Assembly: GCF_039822625.1 (NCBI RefSeq) | Contig: NZ_JBDLLG010000022.1 | Coordinates: forward strand, 1 to 64,000 | Origin: Marinimicrobium locisalis | Lineage (GTDB): Bacteria; Pseudomonadota; Gammaproteobacteria; Pseudomonadales; Cellvibrionaceae | Length of the DNA stretch: 64,000 nt | Reading direction: 5' to 3' | In this document: piece after piece, positions 25,624 to 34,495 of the stretch | How the letters are laid out: every line of letters starts with the position of its first letter | Position numbering within the stretch: position 1 is the stretch's first letter | The notes under the pieces: model-generated | The model's database searches: none | Seen by the model: the letters and a program-made list of their open reading frames with translations, nothing else | Told to the model about the DNA's origin: nothing | Made by a program: the position numbers and the translations under genes

Positions 25624-26514
25624 TCAGACCAAGGCGTGCTGCTGGCGGGCAAACAACAGCGCGCCCTCCTCGGGCGGCCCTTTTGGTGGCGTCAGTTGCG
25701 CGGCAATGTCGGAGGCGAGCCAAGGCGTCAAACGTTCGGCCATGCCGCCGATCAGCGCCAGAGCAACGGGCCCATAAGCGAGCAGCTTCCTAGCCATTTC
25801 GCTGATGTAGCTCGCGCCGTCTTCCACAATTCGCAGCGCCACGGAGTCTCCAGACTCCGCGGCGGAGAATACCAAGGGCGCCAACTTGGCATACTCGCTG
25901 GAAGCCCGGCCGGCCATGCGTTCCACAATCGCCACCCCACGGGCTTGGAGCTGCTCGGCCAGAGACTCGGTAAGCGCCGTCGGCGGCCCCAGAGCATCCG
26001 AGGCCAGCAGCACCGCTTTGATGGCCTCCAGGCCCATCCAGGCCCCGCTGCCCTGGTCGCCACAGGGGAAGCCGTGGCCGCCGACCAGGAGGTCGGTACC
26101 GTCAGTTCGCACATAGCCACAGGACCCCGTGCCGGTCACAATCACCGCTCCGTCATCCCTTTGGTGGGCGCCGAGACAAGCGACTCGTAAATCCGTGGTC
26201 AGGTACAGGGAGGCGAACGGGTGAGGCCAATCGCGAATCGCTTTGTACAAGCTGGGGAGATTAACGCCCGCCAAGCCCGCCCCAACCACCAGGCGGGCCA
26301 GGGCGCTTGGCGGCAGGCCCGCATCCTCCAGCGCGCGGCAAGCGGCGCTTTCGATGGAGTGCAGTGTTTGCTCCAGCCCGTGCAGCGGGTTGGCCGGGCC
26401 GGCCAGCGCCGAACCCAACACACAACCTTCGGCCTCCGCCAGGGAGGCTCTACACTTGCTCCCGCCACCATCAATGCCTAAAAAGTAGTGCTCATTGGCT
26501 GGGGCACTCACCAT
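25624..26514 (-). CDS. BadF/BadG-family ATPase, probable glucosamine or N-acetylglucosamine kinase
   Basis: 296-residue actin-fold sugar kinase. The N-terminal phosphate-1 motif is YFLGIDGGGSKCRASL, with VVGAGLAGVN, the phosphate-2 region VIVTGTGSCGYV, the glycine-rich GGHGFPCGDQGSGAWMG and ALIGGMAERLTPWL near the C-terminus. These match GspK/NagK-like kinases of the BadF family. The start ATG at 26514 has GAGG five to eight bases before it; the ATG twelve bases further upstream does not. nagA nearby supports an amino-sugar substrate, which remains an inference. It runs convergent with DUF4382. Confidence 0.83.
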   Translation of the reverse strand: MVSAPANEHYFLGIDGGGSKCRASLAEAEGCVLGSALAGPANPLHGLEQTLHSIESAACRALEDAGLPPSALARLVVGAGLAGVNLPSLYKAIRDWPHPFASLYLTTDLRVACLGAHQRDDGAVIVTGTGSCGYVRTDGTDLLVGGHGFPCGDQGSGAWMGLEAIKAVLLASDALGPPTALTESLAEQLQARGVAIVERMAGRASSEYAKLAPLVFSAAESGDSVALRIVEDGASYISEMARKLLAYGPVALALIGGMAERLTPWLASDIAAQLTPPKGPPEEGALLFARQQHALV

Positions 26515-26576
26515 AGACGACCTCATTGTTGAGTAAATACGAGCGGCAAGCCAGTTAACGCCGCCACGAGACACAA

Positions 26577-26608
26577 AAAAACCGGCCAAGTATCACCTGG
26601 CCGGTTTT
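26577..26608 (-). terminator. Intrinsic terminator after DUF3014
   Basis: On the minus strand an 11-bp stem AAAACCGGCCA / TGGCCGGTTTT (26578-26588 with 26598-26608) with a nine-base loop runs into a T-rich tail. It ends the DUF3014 transcript 20 bp after its stop codon. Confidence 0.8.
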
Positions 26609-26627
26609 CGCCGAAAAGCGCGAGTCA

Positions 26628-27524
26628 CTATTCCGGTTCGGGCAGCGCCTCCAGTTCGGACTTCAGCGAGCGGAGCGCCTGCTTGACCTGCCGGTGGTGC
26701 TCCGGGCCAATCCGGATCATGAGCTTCTGCAGGTCTGACAGCGCTTCCAGTTCGGGATCGCGGTATTCGTAAAAGACTTTGGGGCGATGTAGCCGAATAT
26801 CTTCCGGAGGCTCCGGCGCCGCCAGCAACTCATCAATGGTATTGATCACCAAGTCGTGGAACTTGCCGCTATTAGCCCCGTGCTCATCGTAGGCCTCTTC
26901 CAGTAACGGGCGATAGCGCTGGTACCAGGAAGCCAGCGCCTCCGGCTCACTTTGGGTAAGCAGGGCCACATAAGGGTCATAGCGCCGATAGTTCTCCTCC
27001 AGCAGCCGGTACTCCTGCTCGGCCTCGGTGCGAGCCTCTCCCACCTTGGCCACCGCCAGCGGGGGCGGCGGAGAGACCACCGGGCGGTACTCATGGACCA
27101 CTTTGCCTTCCTGAGCCGCCGCAACGGCCCGGACCGCTTTGCGAACCAACTCTTCATTCACCAGCAGGTTGTCCACCTGTTCATTGTCGGTGGCTTCTTC
27201 CAACGACTCCAGCACCGGCTCGTCACTCTCATCCAGAGGCGGGAGCGGTTCCGGCTCTGGCTCTGGCTCTGGCTCTGGCTCGGGCGCCGGTTCGGGTTCA
27301 GGCGCTGGTTCCGGCTCGGGTTCGGGTTCAGGCTCAGTGGTTGGCTCAGGGGCTTGAACCGGTGCGGGTTCCGGCTCCGCCGGTTCCGCCTCCTCATTGC
27401 GACCGAATAAATACACGCTGAGGGCAATAATCACAATTACCACGACCACTACCAGCGCAATAGTGACCACCGGGCCCCGCTGGTTCGATTGTTCTTCCGT
27501 ATTTTGCTGCTCGTCGTTCGCCAT
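26628..27524 (-). CDS. DUF3014 protein with Pro-Glu repeat linker
   Basis: 298 residues. An N-terminal cytoplasmic tail and one transmembrane helix (about 19-41, VVTIALVVVVVIVIIALSVY) lead into a Pro-Glu dipeptide linker (about 46-95). A periplasmic DUF3014 domain follows (about 110-290, DNLLVNEELVRKAVRAV, then YRRYDPYVALL). Function is unknown. The Pro-Glu tract is encoded by short hexamer repeats (27240-27370) and should be rigid, able to span the periplasm. It is a single gene with its own terminator. Confidence 0.8.
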   Translation of the reverse strand: MANDEQQNTEEQSNQRGPVVTIALVVVVVIVIIALSVYLFGRNEEAEPAEPEPAPVQAPEPTTEPEPEPEPEPAPEPEPAPEPEPEPEPEPEPLPPLDESDEPVLESLEEATDNEQVDNLLVNEELVRKAVRAVAAAQEGKVVHEYRPVVSPPPPLAVAKVGEARTEAEQEYRLLEENYRRYDPYVALLTQSEPEALASWYQRYRPLLEEAYDEHGANSGKFHDLVINTIDELLAAPEPPEDIRLHRPKVFYEYRDPELEALSDLQKLMIRIGPEHHRQVKQALRSLKSELEALPEPE

Positions 27525-27711
27525 TTTCCAACCCTTTTCGTCAATGCTTGCAGTTCCATACTACCAGTCTTATGGACTGGCGGTGTCCGCTACCCGTTCC
27601 ACTGTACTTTTTTATTTGTAGCACAGTATCCCTCCCACCTCTACAGCCTGGCACCGACAAAATCATCAGGGGCCAATTGCCGCGCCCAAATCATCGGACG
27701 ACACTTCGGGC

Positions 27712-27740
27712 TGGTCACGCCCGCCCCATGTCTTTATAAT
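27712..27740 (+). promoter_or_regulatory. Promoter of tRNA-Ile2
   Basis: TGGTCA (27712-27717), a 17-bp spacer and TATAAT (27735-27740) are followed by a GC-rich discriminator (GCCGGCCTCCC) directly before the tRNA. This is typical of stringently controlled tRNA promoters. Confidence 0.7.
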
Positions 27741-27756
27741 GCCGGCCTCCCTACCC

Positions 27757-27833
27757 GGGCCCTTAGCTCAGTTGGTCAGAGCAGTCGACTCATAATCGAT
27801 TGGTCGCTGGTTCAAGTCCAGCAGGGCCCACCA
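27757..27833 (+). tRNA. ileX: tRNA-Ile2 (CAT anticodon, lysidine type)
   Basis: A 77-nt cloverleaf with a 7-bp acceptor stem (GGGCCCT / AGGGCCC), anticodon CAT at 27791-27793 in the loop CTCATAA, T-arm GCTGGTTCAAGTCCAGC and an encoded CCA. The body is nearly identical to E. coli ileX, so it is the isoleucine tRNA whose C34 is converted to lysidine, not an elongator Met tRNA. The 282 bp after it (27834-28115) hold no gene that I can support. Confidence 0.92.
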
Positions 27834-28115
27834 TTTCACTGCCACCTCGGCCTTTATTTGTTCTTGACACCATAAGCTACCCGTTTAGGCCAAACTATGG
27901 TGGGCTAGCACCCCCCGAAATGTGGATTTAGCCGACTTTTTGAGCTTTTATCCCCCTATATACACGGCGTGGACGCCTGCCCTAACTATCGCGGCCCCTC
28001 GAGGCCACAATACCGCCGACTCCCTTGCCGCGACCCCATAGTAGGACCTGCTCGACAAATTAATTCGAGCTCCATTTCAGAGACGCCCCCAGTCCCGGAC
28101 AATATGGGATAACGA

Positions 28116-28955
28116 TTACTTCAGATGCTTCGCGTGAAAGCGCAAATGGTCTTCGATAAACGTCGCGATAAAATAATAGCTGTGGTCATACCCCGGCTGC
28201 ATGCGCAGCGTAAGGGGTGCGCCCGACGCTTCCGCCGCCGCTTTTAAGGTCTCTGGCTTGAGCTGCTCGTGGAGGAAATTGTCCGCCTCGCCCTGATCCA
28301 CCAGAATGGGCAACTTACTGCCCTCCTCTTTCAACCATTCGCTGGCGTCGTACTCGCGCCACAAGCCTTCATCATCCCCCAGGTATTCGGTAAAGGCCTT
28401 TCGACCCCAGGGGCAGTCCATGGGGTGGCAAATGGGGCTGAAGGCGGAAATCGAACGATAAATATCCTGGTGGCGCAAGCCCATGACCAGGGCCCCGTGT
28501 CCGCCCATGGAATGGCCCGCAATAGAACGCTCGCTGTTAATGGGCAGCTCGCGCTCAATCAACTGAGGCAACTCCCGGAACACGTAATCGTACATGTGGT
28601 AATGCTTTTCCCACGGCTCCTGCAGAGCATTGACATAAAAGCCGGCCCCCAGGCCCAGATCAAAAGCCCCGTCGGGGGCATCCGGTACCTGCTCGCCCCG
28701 GGGGCTGGTGTCCGGCGCGACAATCGCCAAGCCCAATTCATTGGCCACGCGTTGCGCACCGGCTTTCTGCATGAAGTTTTCATCGGTACAGGTCAGCCCG
28801 GAAAGCCAGTAAAGCGCCGGCACCTTACCCTCTTCGGCCGCTTGAGGTAAAAACACCGCAAAACGCATGGTGCAGTTGAGCACCTCGGATTCATGGGTAT
28901 ACTGGCGATGCCACCCACCGAACGACTTGTTGTTGCTTTGGATTTCCAGTGTCAT
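28116..28955 (-). CDS. fghA: S-formylglutathione hydrolase
   Basis: Cytoplasmic esterase that releases formate from S-formylglutathione. 279 residues of alpha/beta-hydrolase (esterase D family) with oxyanion motif WLSGLTCTDENF, nucleophile S149 in IAGHSMGGHGALV, and C-terminal MQPGYDHSYYFI containing the catalytic histidine. AAGGAGGAGG precedes the ATG. It lies 12 bp after the dehydrogenase gene, which makes its substrate, so the two form one operon. Confidence 0.95.
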   Translation of the reverse strand: MTLEIQSNNKSFGGWHRQYTHESEVLNCTMRFAVFLPQAAEEGKVPALYWLSGLTCTDENFMQKAGAQRVANELGLAIVAPDTSPRGEQVPDAPDGAFDLGLGAGFYVNALQEPWEKHYHMYDYVFRELPQLIERELPINSERSIAGHSMGGHGALVMGLRHQDIYRSISAFSPICHPMDCPWGRKAFTEYLGDDEGLWREYDASEWLKEEGSKLPILVDQGEADNFLHEQLKPETLKAAAEASGAPLTLRMQPGYDHSYYFIATFIEDHLRFHAKHLK

Positions 28956-28967
28956 AACGCCTCCTCC

Positions 28968-30080
28968 TTAAAAGTGAATCACACTGCGAATGCTCTCGCC
29001 TTTGTGCATCAGATCAAAAGCATCGTTGATCTTCTCCAGCGGCATGGTGTGGGTAATAAAGTCATCAAGCTTGAACTCGCCGCGCATGTATTGATCGACA
29101 ATGCCGGGCAGCTCCGTGCGGCCTTTCACTCCGCCAAAGGCGCTGCCCCGCCACACCCGGCCGGTTACCAGCTGGAACGGACGGGTGCTGATTTCCTGAC
29201 CGGCGCCCGCCACGCCAATAATCACGGACTCGCCCCAACCCTTGTGACAGCACTCCAGCGCCGAGCGCATAACATTGACGTTGCCGATGCACTCAAACGA
29301 GTAGTCCACCCCACCGTCGGTCAGCTCGACTATCACCTCCTGGATGGGCTTGTCATAGTTTTTGGGGTTAACGCACTCAGTGGCGCCCAGTTTTTTGGCC
29401 AGGTCGAACTTGCGCTCGTTGATATCAATGGCAATAATTCGACCGGCCTCGGCCATGGTCGCACCGATAATGGCAGACAACCCGATGCCCCCCAGCCCGA
29501 AGATGGCGATGGTCGCCCCCGGCTCCACTTTGGCGGTATTCAGCACCGCGCCCATGCCGGTGGTGACGCCGCAGCCGAGCAGGCACACCTCTTCGAGCGG
29601 CGCTTCTTTATTCACTTTTGCCAGAGAAATTTCCGGCAGCACGGTGTACTCCGAGAATGTCGAGCAGCCCATGTAATGGTGAATGGGCTCGCCGTCTTTA
29701 TAGAAACGGGAAGTGCCATCGGGCATTACTCCCTTCCCCTGGGTCGCGCGGATTTTCCCACAGAGGTTGGTTTTGCCGGAGCGGCAGAATTTACACTCAC
29801 CACACTCGGGGGTGTAAAGCGGAATAACGTGGTCGCCCACTGCCAGACCGGTCACGCCTTCGCCGACCTGCTCGACGATGCCACCCCCTTCATGCCCCAA
29901 AATAGCCGGCCAGTTGCCTTCCGGGTCCTCCCCGGAAAGGGTGAAGGCATCGGTATGGCAGACACCGGAGGCCACCACCCGCACCAGCACCTCCCCGGCT
30001 TTGGGAGGCATAACCTCCACGGTTTCGACAGACAAGGGTTGCCCCGGCCCCCAGGCCACGGCCGCACGTGATTGGATCAT
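28968..30080 (-). CDS. frmA: S-(hydroxymethyl)glutathione dehydrogenase (class III alcohol dehydrogenase)
   Basis: Zinc-dependent dehydrogenase that oxidises the formaldehyde-glutathione adduct to S-formylglutathione. 370 residues, family length. It has catalytic zinc ligands in SGVCHTD and GHEGGG, the structural zinc cluster CGECKFCRSGKTNLC and the Rossmann motif IFGLGGIGLSAI. The start MIQSRAAVAW (ATG 30080) is preceded by AAGGAG; five extra upstream codons are not supported. No frmR-type repressor gene is adjacent. Confidence 0.95.
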   Translation of the reverse strand: MIQSRAAVAWGPGQPLSVETVEVMPPKAGEVLVRVVASGVCHTDAFTLSGEDPEGNWPAILGHEGGGIVEQVGEGVTGLAVGDHVIPLYTPECGECKFCRSGKTNLCGKIRATQGKGVMPDGTSRFYKDGEPIHHYMGCSTFSEYTVLPEISLAKVNKEAPLEEVCLLGCGVTTGMGAVLNTAKVEPGATIAIFGLGGIGLSAIIGATMAEAGRIIAIDINERKFDLAKKLGATECVNPKNYDKPIQEVIVELTDGGVDYSFECIGNVNVMRSALECCHKGWGESVIIGVAGAGQEISTRPFQLVTGRVWRGSAFGGVKGRTELPGIVDQYMRGEFKLDDFITHTMPLEKINDAFDLMHKGESIRSVIHF

Positions 30081-30311
30081 GAACATCTCCTTCATTTAAC
30101 AATGCGTCAAGTGTAGCGGTTAAAACCCGAGAAAGCCGACTCATCGGAGCGGGACGTAGGTACCCTGAGGGCTAGGGTCCATCTCCCGGCCGCTTCCAAT
30201 TTTCGGGTTCACGAAGTCAGGGGATACGGCGTTTCCCCCCGGACAGTTGATTTTGGGGAGCCGTCCCCCCATAACAATGGCAAAGCCACTCATGACACCC
30301 TGAGCCAGTAA

Positions 30312-31091
30312 ATGATTCTGATGCCAAATGAAATCGTCCACCTTTGGCTGGTGGACCAGCGCACCGTTGACCTTGAGCAGCAGCGCGGCGCCTATCGGGC
30401 ATGGCTCAGCGATGAGGAGCACCAGCGGGTGGACGCATTCTCGCGCCGGGCGCTGCAAGACAGCCAACTGATCACCCGAGCCGCGCTGCGCGCCAGTTTG
30501 TCACAGTACTCCGACAGCGTTCCGCCCAAGGCGTGGCAATTCGAGCGCAGCGCCCGGGGTAAGCCCCGGCTGTCGGATCAGTCCCCAATGAACGAACTGA
30601 GTTTTAACCTCAGCCACAGCGGCGACTGGCTGGCCATCGGCGTCACGGTGGACAACGACATTGGTGTCGATCTTCAACACCGACAGCATCAGGCCTCCCT
30701 GTGCGAGCTCGCCCAGCGCTTTTTCAGCGCCGAAGAGGCAGAGACCCTCGCCTCTTTGCCGGAGGCGCGCCAAGCCGAGCATTTCTTCCGTCTCTGGACG
30801 CTGAAGGAAGCCTACCTGAAGGCTCGCGGCCTGGGTATTGCCAACGGGCTGGACAAGGCCCGCTTTCATATCGACAACAATGGGCTGATTAGCGCCGAAT
30901 TCGACTCCGCCCTGGAGGATGACCCCAGCCGGTGGCAATTTCACCATTACGAGCTGGACGACGATTACTGCCTGTCGCTGGCGCTGCGCCAGCCTCGGGC
31001 TCAGGATGCCTCTACGCAGTTCTATAAGCTCATTCCCGGCAAGGACATCGAACCCTTGGAGTGCCAAGGGCACTTCATTCAGCTTCGGTAA
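30312..31091 (+). CDS. 4'-phosphopantetheinyl transferase (Sfp type)
   Basis: 259-residue enzyme that transfers phosphopantetheine from CoA to carrier proteins. The motifs are FNLSHSGDWLAIGV, the Mg-binding D120 in IGVDLQ (usually GVDIE) and WTLKEAYLKARGLG (W162, K165, E166, K170). Length fits the two-domain Sfp/Gsp group rather than the short AcpS type. No polyketide or peptide synthetase lies in the window, so the partner is unknown. ATG at 30312 or 30321 could start it; neither has a strong ribosome site. The 216-bp divergent gap to frmA has no other gene. Confidence 0.87.
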   Translation: MILMPNEIVHLWLVDQRTVDLEQQRGAYRAWLSDEEHQRVDAFSRRALQDSQLITRAALRASLSQYSDSVPPKAWQFERSARGKPRLSDQSPMNELSFNLSHSGDWLAIGVTVDNDIGVDLQHRQHQASLCELAQRFFSAEEAETLASLPEARQAEHFFRLWTLKEAYLKARGLGIANGLDKARFHIDNNGLISAEFDSALEDDPSRWQFHHYELDDDYCLSLALRQPRAQDASTQFYKLIPGKDIEPLECQGHFIQLR

Positions 31092-31298
31092 GCTCGGCCC
31101 GGGGCCCTCCCCCTGGCGGCTGTGCCCACTGCCAGCCCTCTACCCCCTTCCCCTCGCCGGCCCTCCGCCGGTGCCGGTACTCCGCAGAGGGTAAAGCTCC
31201 GTAAAGGCTCGCGTTTGGCATTTATCGTATGATATTTTATTGCCACAAACGAGGCTAAGCTTGCCTTTCAATAAAGACGTTAATAAACAGGATCGCCT

Positions 31299-32831
31299 AT
31301 GAAACTGCTGAGTTCCCTCATTCTCTCCGTCAGCCTGGCCGTGCCGGCGATGGCCGCCTCCACCCACAAAATGACCGTGGAAACCGACGAAAGCGTGGGC
31401 ACCATCAGCCCGCACATCTACGGCCATTTCGCCGAGCACCTGGGCCGTGGCATTTACGACGGCCTGTGGAAAAAAGACGGCAACGGTGACTACATCATCC
31501 GTGACGAGGTGGTCGACGCCCTCAACGAGCTGGGCATCCCTAACCTGCGCTGGCCCGGTGGCTGCTTTGCCGATTACTATTTCTGGCAGGACGGTGTCGG
31601 CCCCAAGGATGAACGCCCCTCCGTGGTGAACAACCTCTGGGGCGGAGTGACCGAAGACAACTCCGTAGGCACCCACGAGTTTATGAACCTGGTGGACGAG
31701 CTGCGCACCGAACCCATTGTGGTGGGCAATGTGGGCAGTGGCACCGTTGAAGATATGGCCAACTGGTGGCAGTACGTGAACCACCCAGGCGAAAGCCCCA
31801 TGTCCAAAATGCGCGCCGAAAACGGCCGGGAAGAGCCCTGGAACATCAAATACTGGGGCGTGGGCAACGAAAGCTGGGGCTGTGGCGGTAACATGCGCCC
31901 GGAGTATTACGCCGACTTGTACCGCCGGTTTGCGACCTTCCTGCACCCCTATGAAAACGTTAAACCCTTCCGCATCGCCGCCGGCGCCGCCGGGGACGAC
32001 TACAACTGGACCGACGTGGTGATGGAGCGGGCCGGGGACATGATCGACGGGCTGGACCTGCACCACTATACCATCCAGGGCGACTGGGAGACCCACAAGG
32101 GCCAGGCGGTCGATTTCGACGAGAGCGATTGGTACGAACTGATGGACCGCGCCATCAAAATGGACGAAATTATTGCCGGCCACAAGAAAATGATGGACAA
32201 GCACGACCCCGAAAAGCGGGTCTGGCTGATTGTGGGCGAGTGGGGCACCTGGCACGAACAAGAGGAAGGCAGCATTCCCGGCTTCCTGTATCAGCAGAAC
32301 ACCCTGCGCGATGCGCTAACCGCCTCGGTGACGTTGGACATTTTCCACCAGCACCTGGATCGGGTAAAGATGGCCAATATCGCTCAGACCGTGAACGTGC
32401 TGCAGGCCATGATCCTCACCGACGGCGAGAAAATGTTGCTGACCCCGACCTATCATGTGTTTGACATGTACAAGGTTCACCGCGATGCAACCGCACTGAA
32501 GTTCAAGCTCAAGCGCGGCAAGTATCGCTATGACGGCGACGCCCTGCCCGCTCTCAGTGCTACTGCCTCCAAGGACAAAGAGGGCCGCACCCATATCAGC
32601 CTGACCAATATCGATCCGAACGAGGCGCGCACCGTGGAGATTGAGCTGGAAGAGTTGGATGCGACGAGCGTGCGTGCCGCCCGGATTCTGACCGCCGAGG
32701 CCATGAACGCCCACAACACCTTTGACAAGCCGAACAACTTGGAGCCCACCGAGTTTAACGGCGCCCGTGTTGAAGGGGGCAAGTTGATTGTGGACATGCC
32801 CGCGAAGTCATTGGTGACGTTGACTTTGTAA
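31299..32831 (+). CDS. Secreted alpha-L-arabinofuranosidase, GH51
   Basis: 510 residues with a cleavable signal peptide (MKLLSSLILSVSLAVPAMAA). The GH51 catalytic barrel shows LRWPGGCFADYYFW, acid/base E191 in WGVGNESWGCGG and nucleophile E314 in WLIVGEWGTW, followed by a C-terminal beta-sandwich. It should release arabinose from arabinan or arabinoxylan. Many GH51 enzymes are cytoplasmic, so the signal peptide suggests periplasmic or extracellular action here. It is a single gene; the 207 bp upstream are AT-rich just before the start and probably contain its promoter. Confidence 0.93.
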   Translation: MKLLSSLILSVSLAVPAMAASTHKMTVETDESVGTISPHIYGHFAEHLGRGIYDGLWKKDGNGDYIIRDEVVDALNELGIPNLRWPGGCFADYYFWQDGVGPKDERPSVVNNLWGGVTEDNSVGTHEFMNLVDELRTEPIVVGNVGSGTVEDMANWWQYVNHPGESPMSKMRAENGREEPWNIKYWGVGNESWGCGGNMRPEYYADLYRRFATFLHPYENVKPFRIAAGAAGDDYNWTDVVMERAGDMIDGLDLHHYTIQGDWETHKGQAVDFDESDWYELMDRAIKMDEIIAGHKKMMDKHDPEKRVWLIVGEWGTWHEQEEGSIPGFLYQQNTLRDALTASVTLDIFHQHLDRVKMANIAQTVNVLQAMILTDGEKMLLTPTYHVFDMYKVHRDATALKFKLKRGKYRYDGDALPALSATASKDKEGRTHISLTNIDPNEARTVEIELEELDATSVRAARILTAEAMNAHNTFDKPNNLEPTEFNGARVEGGKLIVDMPAKSLVTLTL

Positions 32832-32850
32832 GCGTTTTTGTTGAGGGAGT

Positions 32851-32899
32851 GGCGGATGCGCTTCGCTTGTCCGCCCTACCGAACCCGCGGTAGGGCGGA
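32851..32899. repeat. REP-like palindrome between convergent genes
   Basis: TCCGCCCTACC (32870-32880) pairs with GGTAGGGCGGA (32889-32899) around an eight-base loop, preceded by GGCGGATGCGCTTCGCTTG. This is the common extragenic palindrome style (GCGGAT...ATCCGC). A related core (GGCGGATGCGCTTGCC) recurs at 49595. It may act as a weak terminator between GH51 and DUF6445. Confidence 0.55.
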
Positions 32900-32944
32900 T
32901 CGGGCCGAGGCCTCAGCGGTCAGAGCCCGGCTCCGCCCTTTCCT

Positions 32945-33661
32945 TTAGCGATTCAACAAAAACGTGTTGATGGACAATCGTCCTTTCGCCGGGTCGGCGT
33001 CAAACGAAAACCCTTCGGCAATATTCCCCGAATGCAAACTGGTGCAGCGGTACAGCAGCAACCGGTTGAACTTCGCCTCGTAAGAGGCTATCCGCTCGAA
33101 CTGGTCCGTATCACCGTTGATATAGCTCGGCGGGGGGATCTTCCCTGACTTGGCATCGGCTTCCAGTGACGCCAGAAAAGCCTCTCGACGCGATCCGTCC
33201 ACCGTCTCAAAGCCCGTCTGCCGGTGGCGGTAAAAACCGGTTCCTCCCTGCTCCCCATCGCACAGAAAGTGAATCATCGCCAGTTCGGTCGGACTGTTGG
33301 AATCAAAATGAGGAACTCTCTGCACCGGATGAAGCGCCTCGGGCGGCGTGGTCACCAGGGAGTAAGAGGACTCCACGCTGGCGAGTTCCTCGGGGCCGAG
33401 CCCGAACACCTCGCGGATCAGCCCCGGCAGGTTCTCGTATAACACTTGGTAGTAGGCCCGCGGTGCGGGGGTACGCAGGCCGGGATAAAACCCCGTATTA
33501 TCGTGAAAGCCGCCCTGGGCAATGGCGTGCGAGCGCAGGGCATCGGCCCCGTCGAGGAAGGTATCAATACACACCACGGGCTGACGCTCCCGACCAATCG
33601 TATCCACCTGAACGCGACACTCCGGGTGCCGGCGTAAAACCGGCTCTTGAACAACGGCCAT
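32945..33661 (-). CDS. DUF6445 protein, probable 2-oxoglutarate/Fe(II) oxygenase fold
   Basis: 238-residue soluble protein of DUF6445. I see a plausible double-stranded beta-helix iron site: H118-x-D120 in VPHFDSN, a distal H210 in CTSLHSGN and a following R228 in KGRLSINTF that could bind 2-oxoglutarate. Relatives often lie near SapC-like or tryptophan-halogenase genes with TonB receptors; here the neighbours are GH51 and DUF1499. Substrate unknown. The frame ends 113 bp from the GH51 stop, across the palindrome. Confidence 0.7.
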   Translation of the reverse strand: MAVVQEPVLRRHPECRVQVDTIGRERQPVVCIDTFLDGADALRSHAIAQGGFHDNTGFYPGLRTPAPRAYYQVLYENLPGLIREVFGLGPEELASVESSYSLVTTPPEALHPVQRVPHFDSNSPTELAMIHFLCDGEQGGTGFYRHRQTGFETVDGSRREAFLASLEADAKSGKIPPPSYINGDTDQFERIASYEAKFNRLLLYRCTSLHSGNIAEGFSFDADPAKGRLSINTFLLNR

Positions 33662-33741
33662 TGGACGCCAACCTGTTTGTGATCGAAAATGGGAGGTAAA
33701 GTGTACTCAGGTTATCAACCGAACCACAACAAGGCCTCGTT

Positions 33742-34461
33742 ATGAAAAAAGTTCTCGGCATCGTTGCCGTGCTCAGTGGGTTTATTGCTCTCTTTCTGGT
33801 GATTGTCGCCGGCCCCAGTTACCGCAACGGCTGGTTGGAGCTGGGGCAGGCGTTTACCCTGCTTCGCTGGGGCGCCATTGTCGGCATTGCCAGCGTGCCG
33901 CTGATTATTGGCTACGCGCTGTGGCGCAAGCCTCACGGTCGCTTTACCTCCGCCCTGGCCATTTCCGCGGTGGTGGGTCTGTTCAGTTTTTACCTGCCCT
34001 TCAGCCAGTGGCAGACCGCAAAGTCGGTACCGCCGATCCACGACATTAGCACCGACCTGGAGAACCCACCGGCGTTCGTCGCCGTGCTGCCCCTTCGCAA
34101 AGACGCCCCCAACCCGCCGGAATACGCCGGGGAGGAGACCGCCCAGCAACAACGCGAGGCCTATCCGAAAATTCGACCCCTGGTGGTGAAGCAACCCCGC
34201 GAGGCGGTGTTCGAAGCCGCCCTTTCCGTAGTGGAAGGTCAGGGGTGGAGGCTCGCCGGCGCGGAAGTGCCCAGCCGAATCGAGGCGACCGACACCACGT
34301 TTTGGTTTGGGTTTAAGGATGACATTGTCATCCGCATTCAGCCTCACGAGGACGGCAGCCGAGTGGATGTGCGCAGTAAATCCCGCCTGGGTAAAAGCGA
34401 TGTGGGGGCCAATGCCCAGCGCATTCGACTTTTCATGGAAAAGCTTCAGGAAGCCCTATAA
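33742..34461 (+). CDS. DUF1499 membrane protein
   Basis: 239 residues with three N-terminal transmembrane helices (about 4-24, 40-58 and 69-88) and a soluble DUF1499 domain (about 100-239). The domain includes FVAVLPLRKDAPNPPEYAG and the C-terminal SRVDVRSKSRLGKSDVGANAQRI split by turns typical of the family. Function is unknown. AAGG precedes the ATG. It is followed 34 bp later by the deacetylase gene, probably in one transcript. Confidence 0.82.
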   Translation: MKKVLGIVAVLSGFIALFLVIVAGPSYRNGWLELGQAFTLLRWGAIVGIASVPLIIGYALWRKPHGRFTSALAISAVVGLFSFYLPFSQWQTAKSVPPIHDISTDLENPPAFVAVLPLRKDAPNPPEYAGEETAQQQREAYPKIRPLVVKQPREAVFEAALSVVEGQGWRLAGAEVPSRIEATDTTFWFGFKDDIVIRIQPHEDGSRVDVRSKSRLGKSDVGANAQRIRLFMEKLQEAL

Positions 34462-34495
34462 TTATTCTTACTTCCACCGGACAGAGTGAACGGAC

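Noticed and set aside
27240..27370. Tandem hexamer-like repeats as a CRISPR or minisatellite element
   Set aside because: They encode the in-frame Pro-Glu linker of DUF3014 and have no spacers.
27757..27833. Calling the CAT-anticodon tRNA as tRNA-Met
   Set aside because: The body matches E. coli ileX (lysidine tRNA-Ile2) almost base for base.
27863..27868. TTGACA after tRNA-Ile2 as a promoter
   Set aside because: No acceptable -10 at 16-18 bp and no plus-strand gene downstream before fghA, which is on the other strand.
28893..30071. 392-codon plus-strand frame opposite frmA
   Set aside because: Shadow of the dehydrogenase gene; the minus-strand protein has all catalytic motifs.
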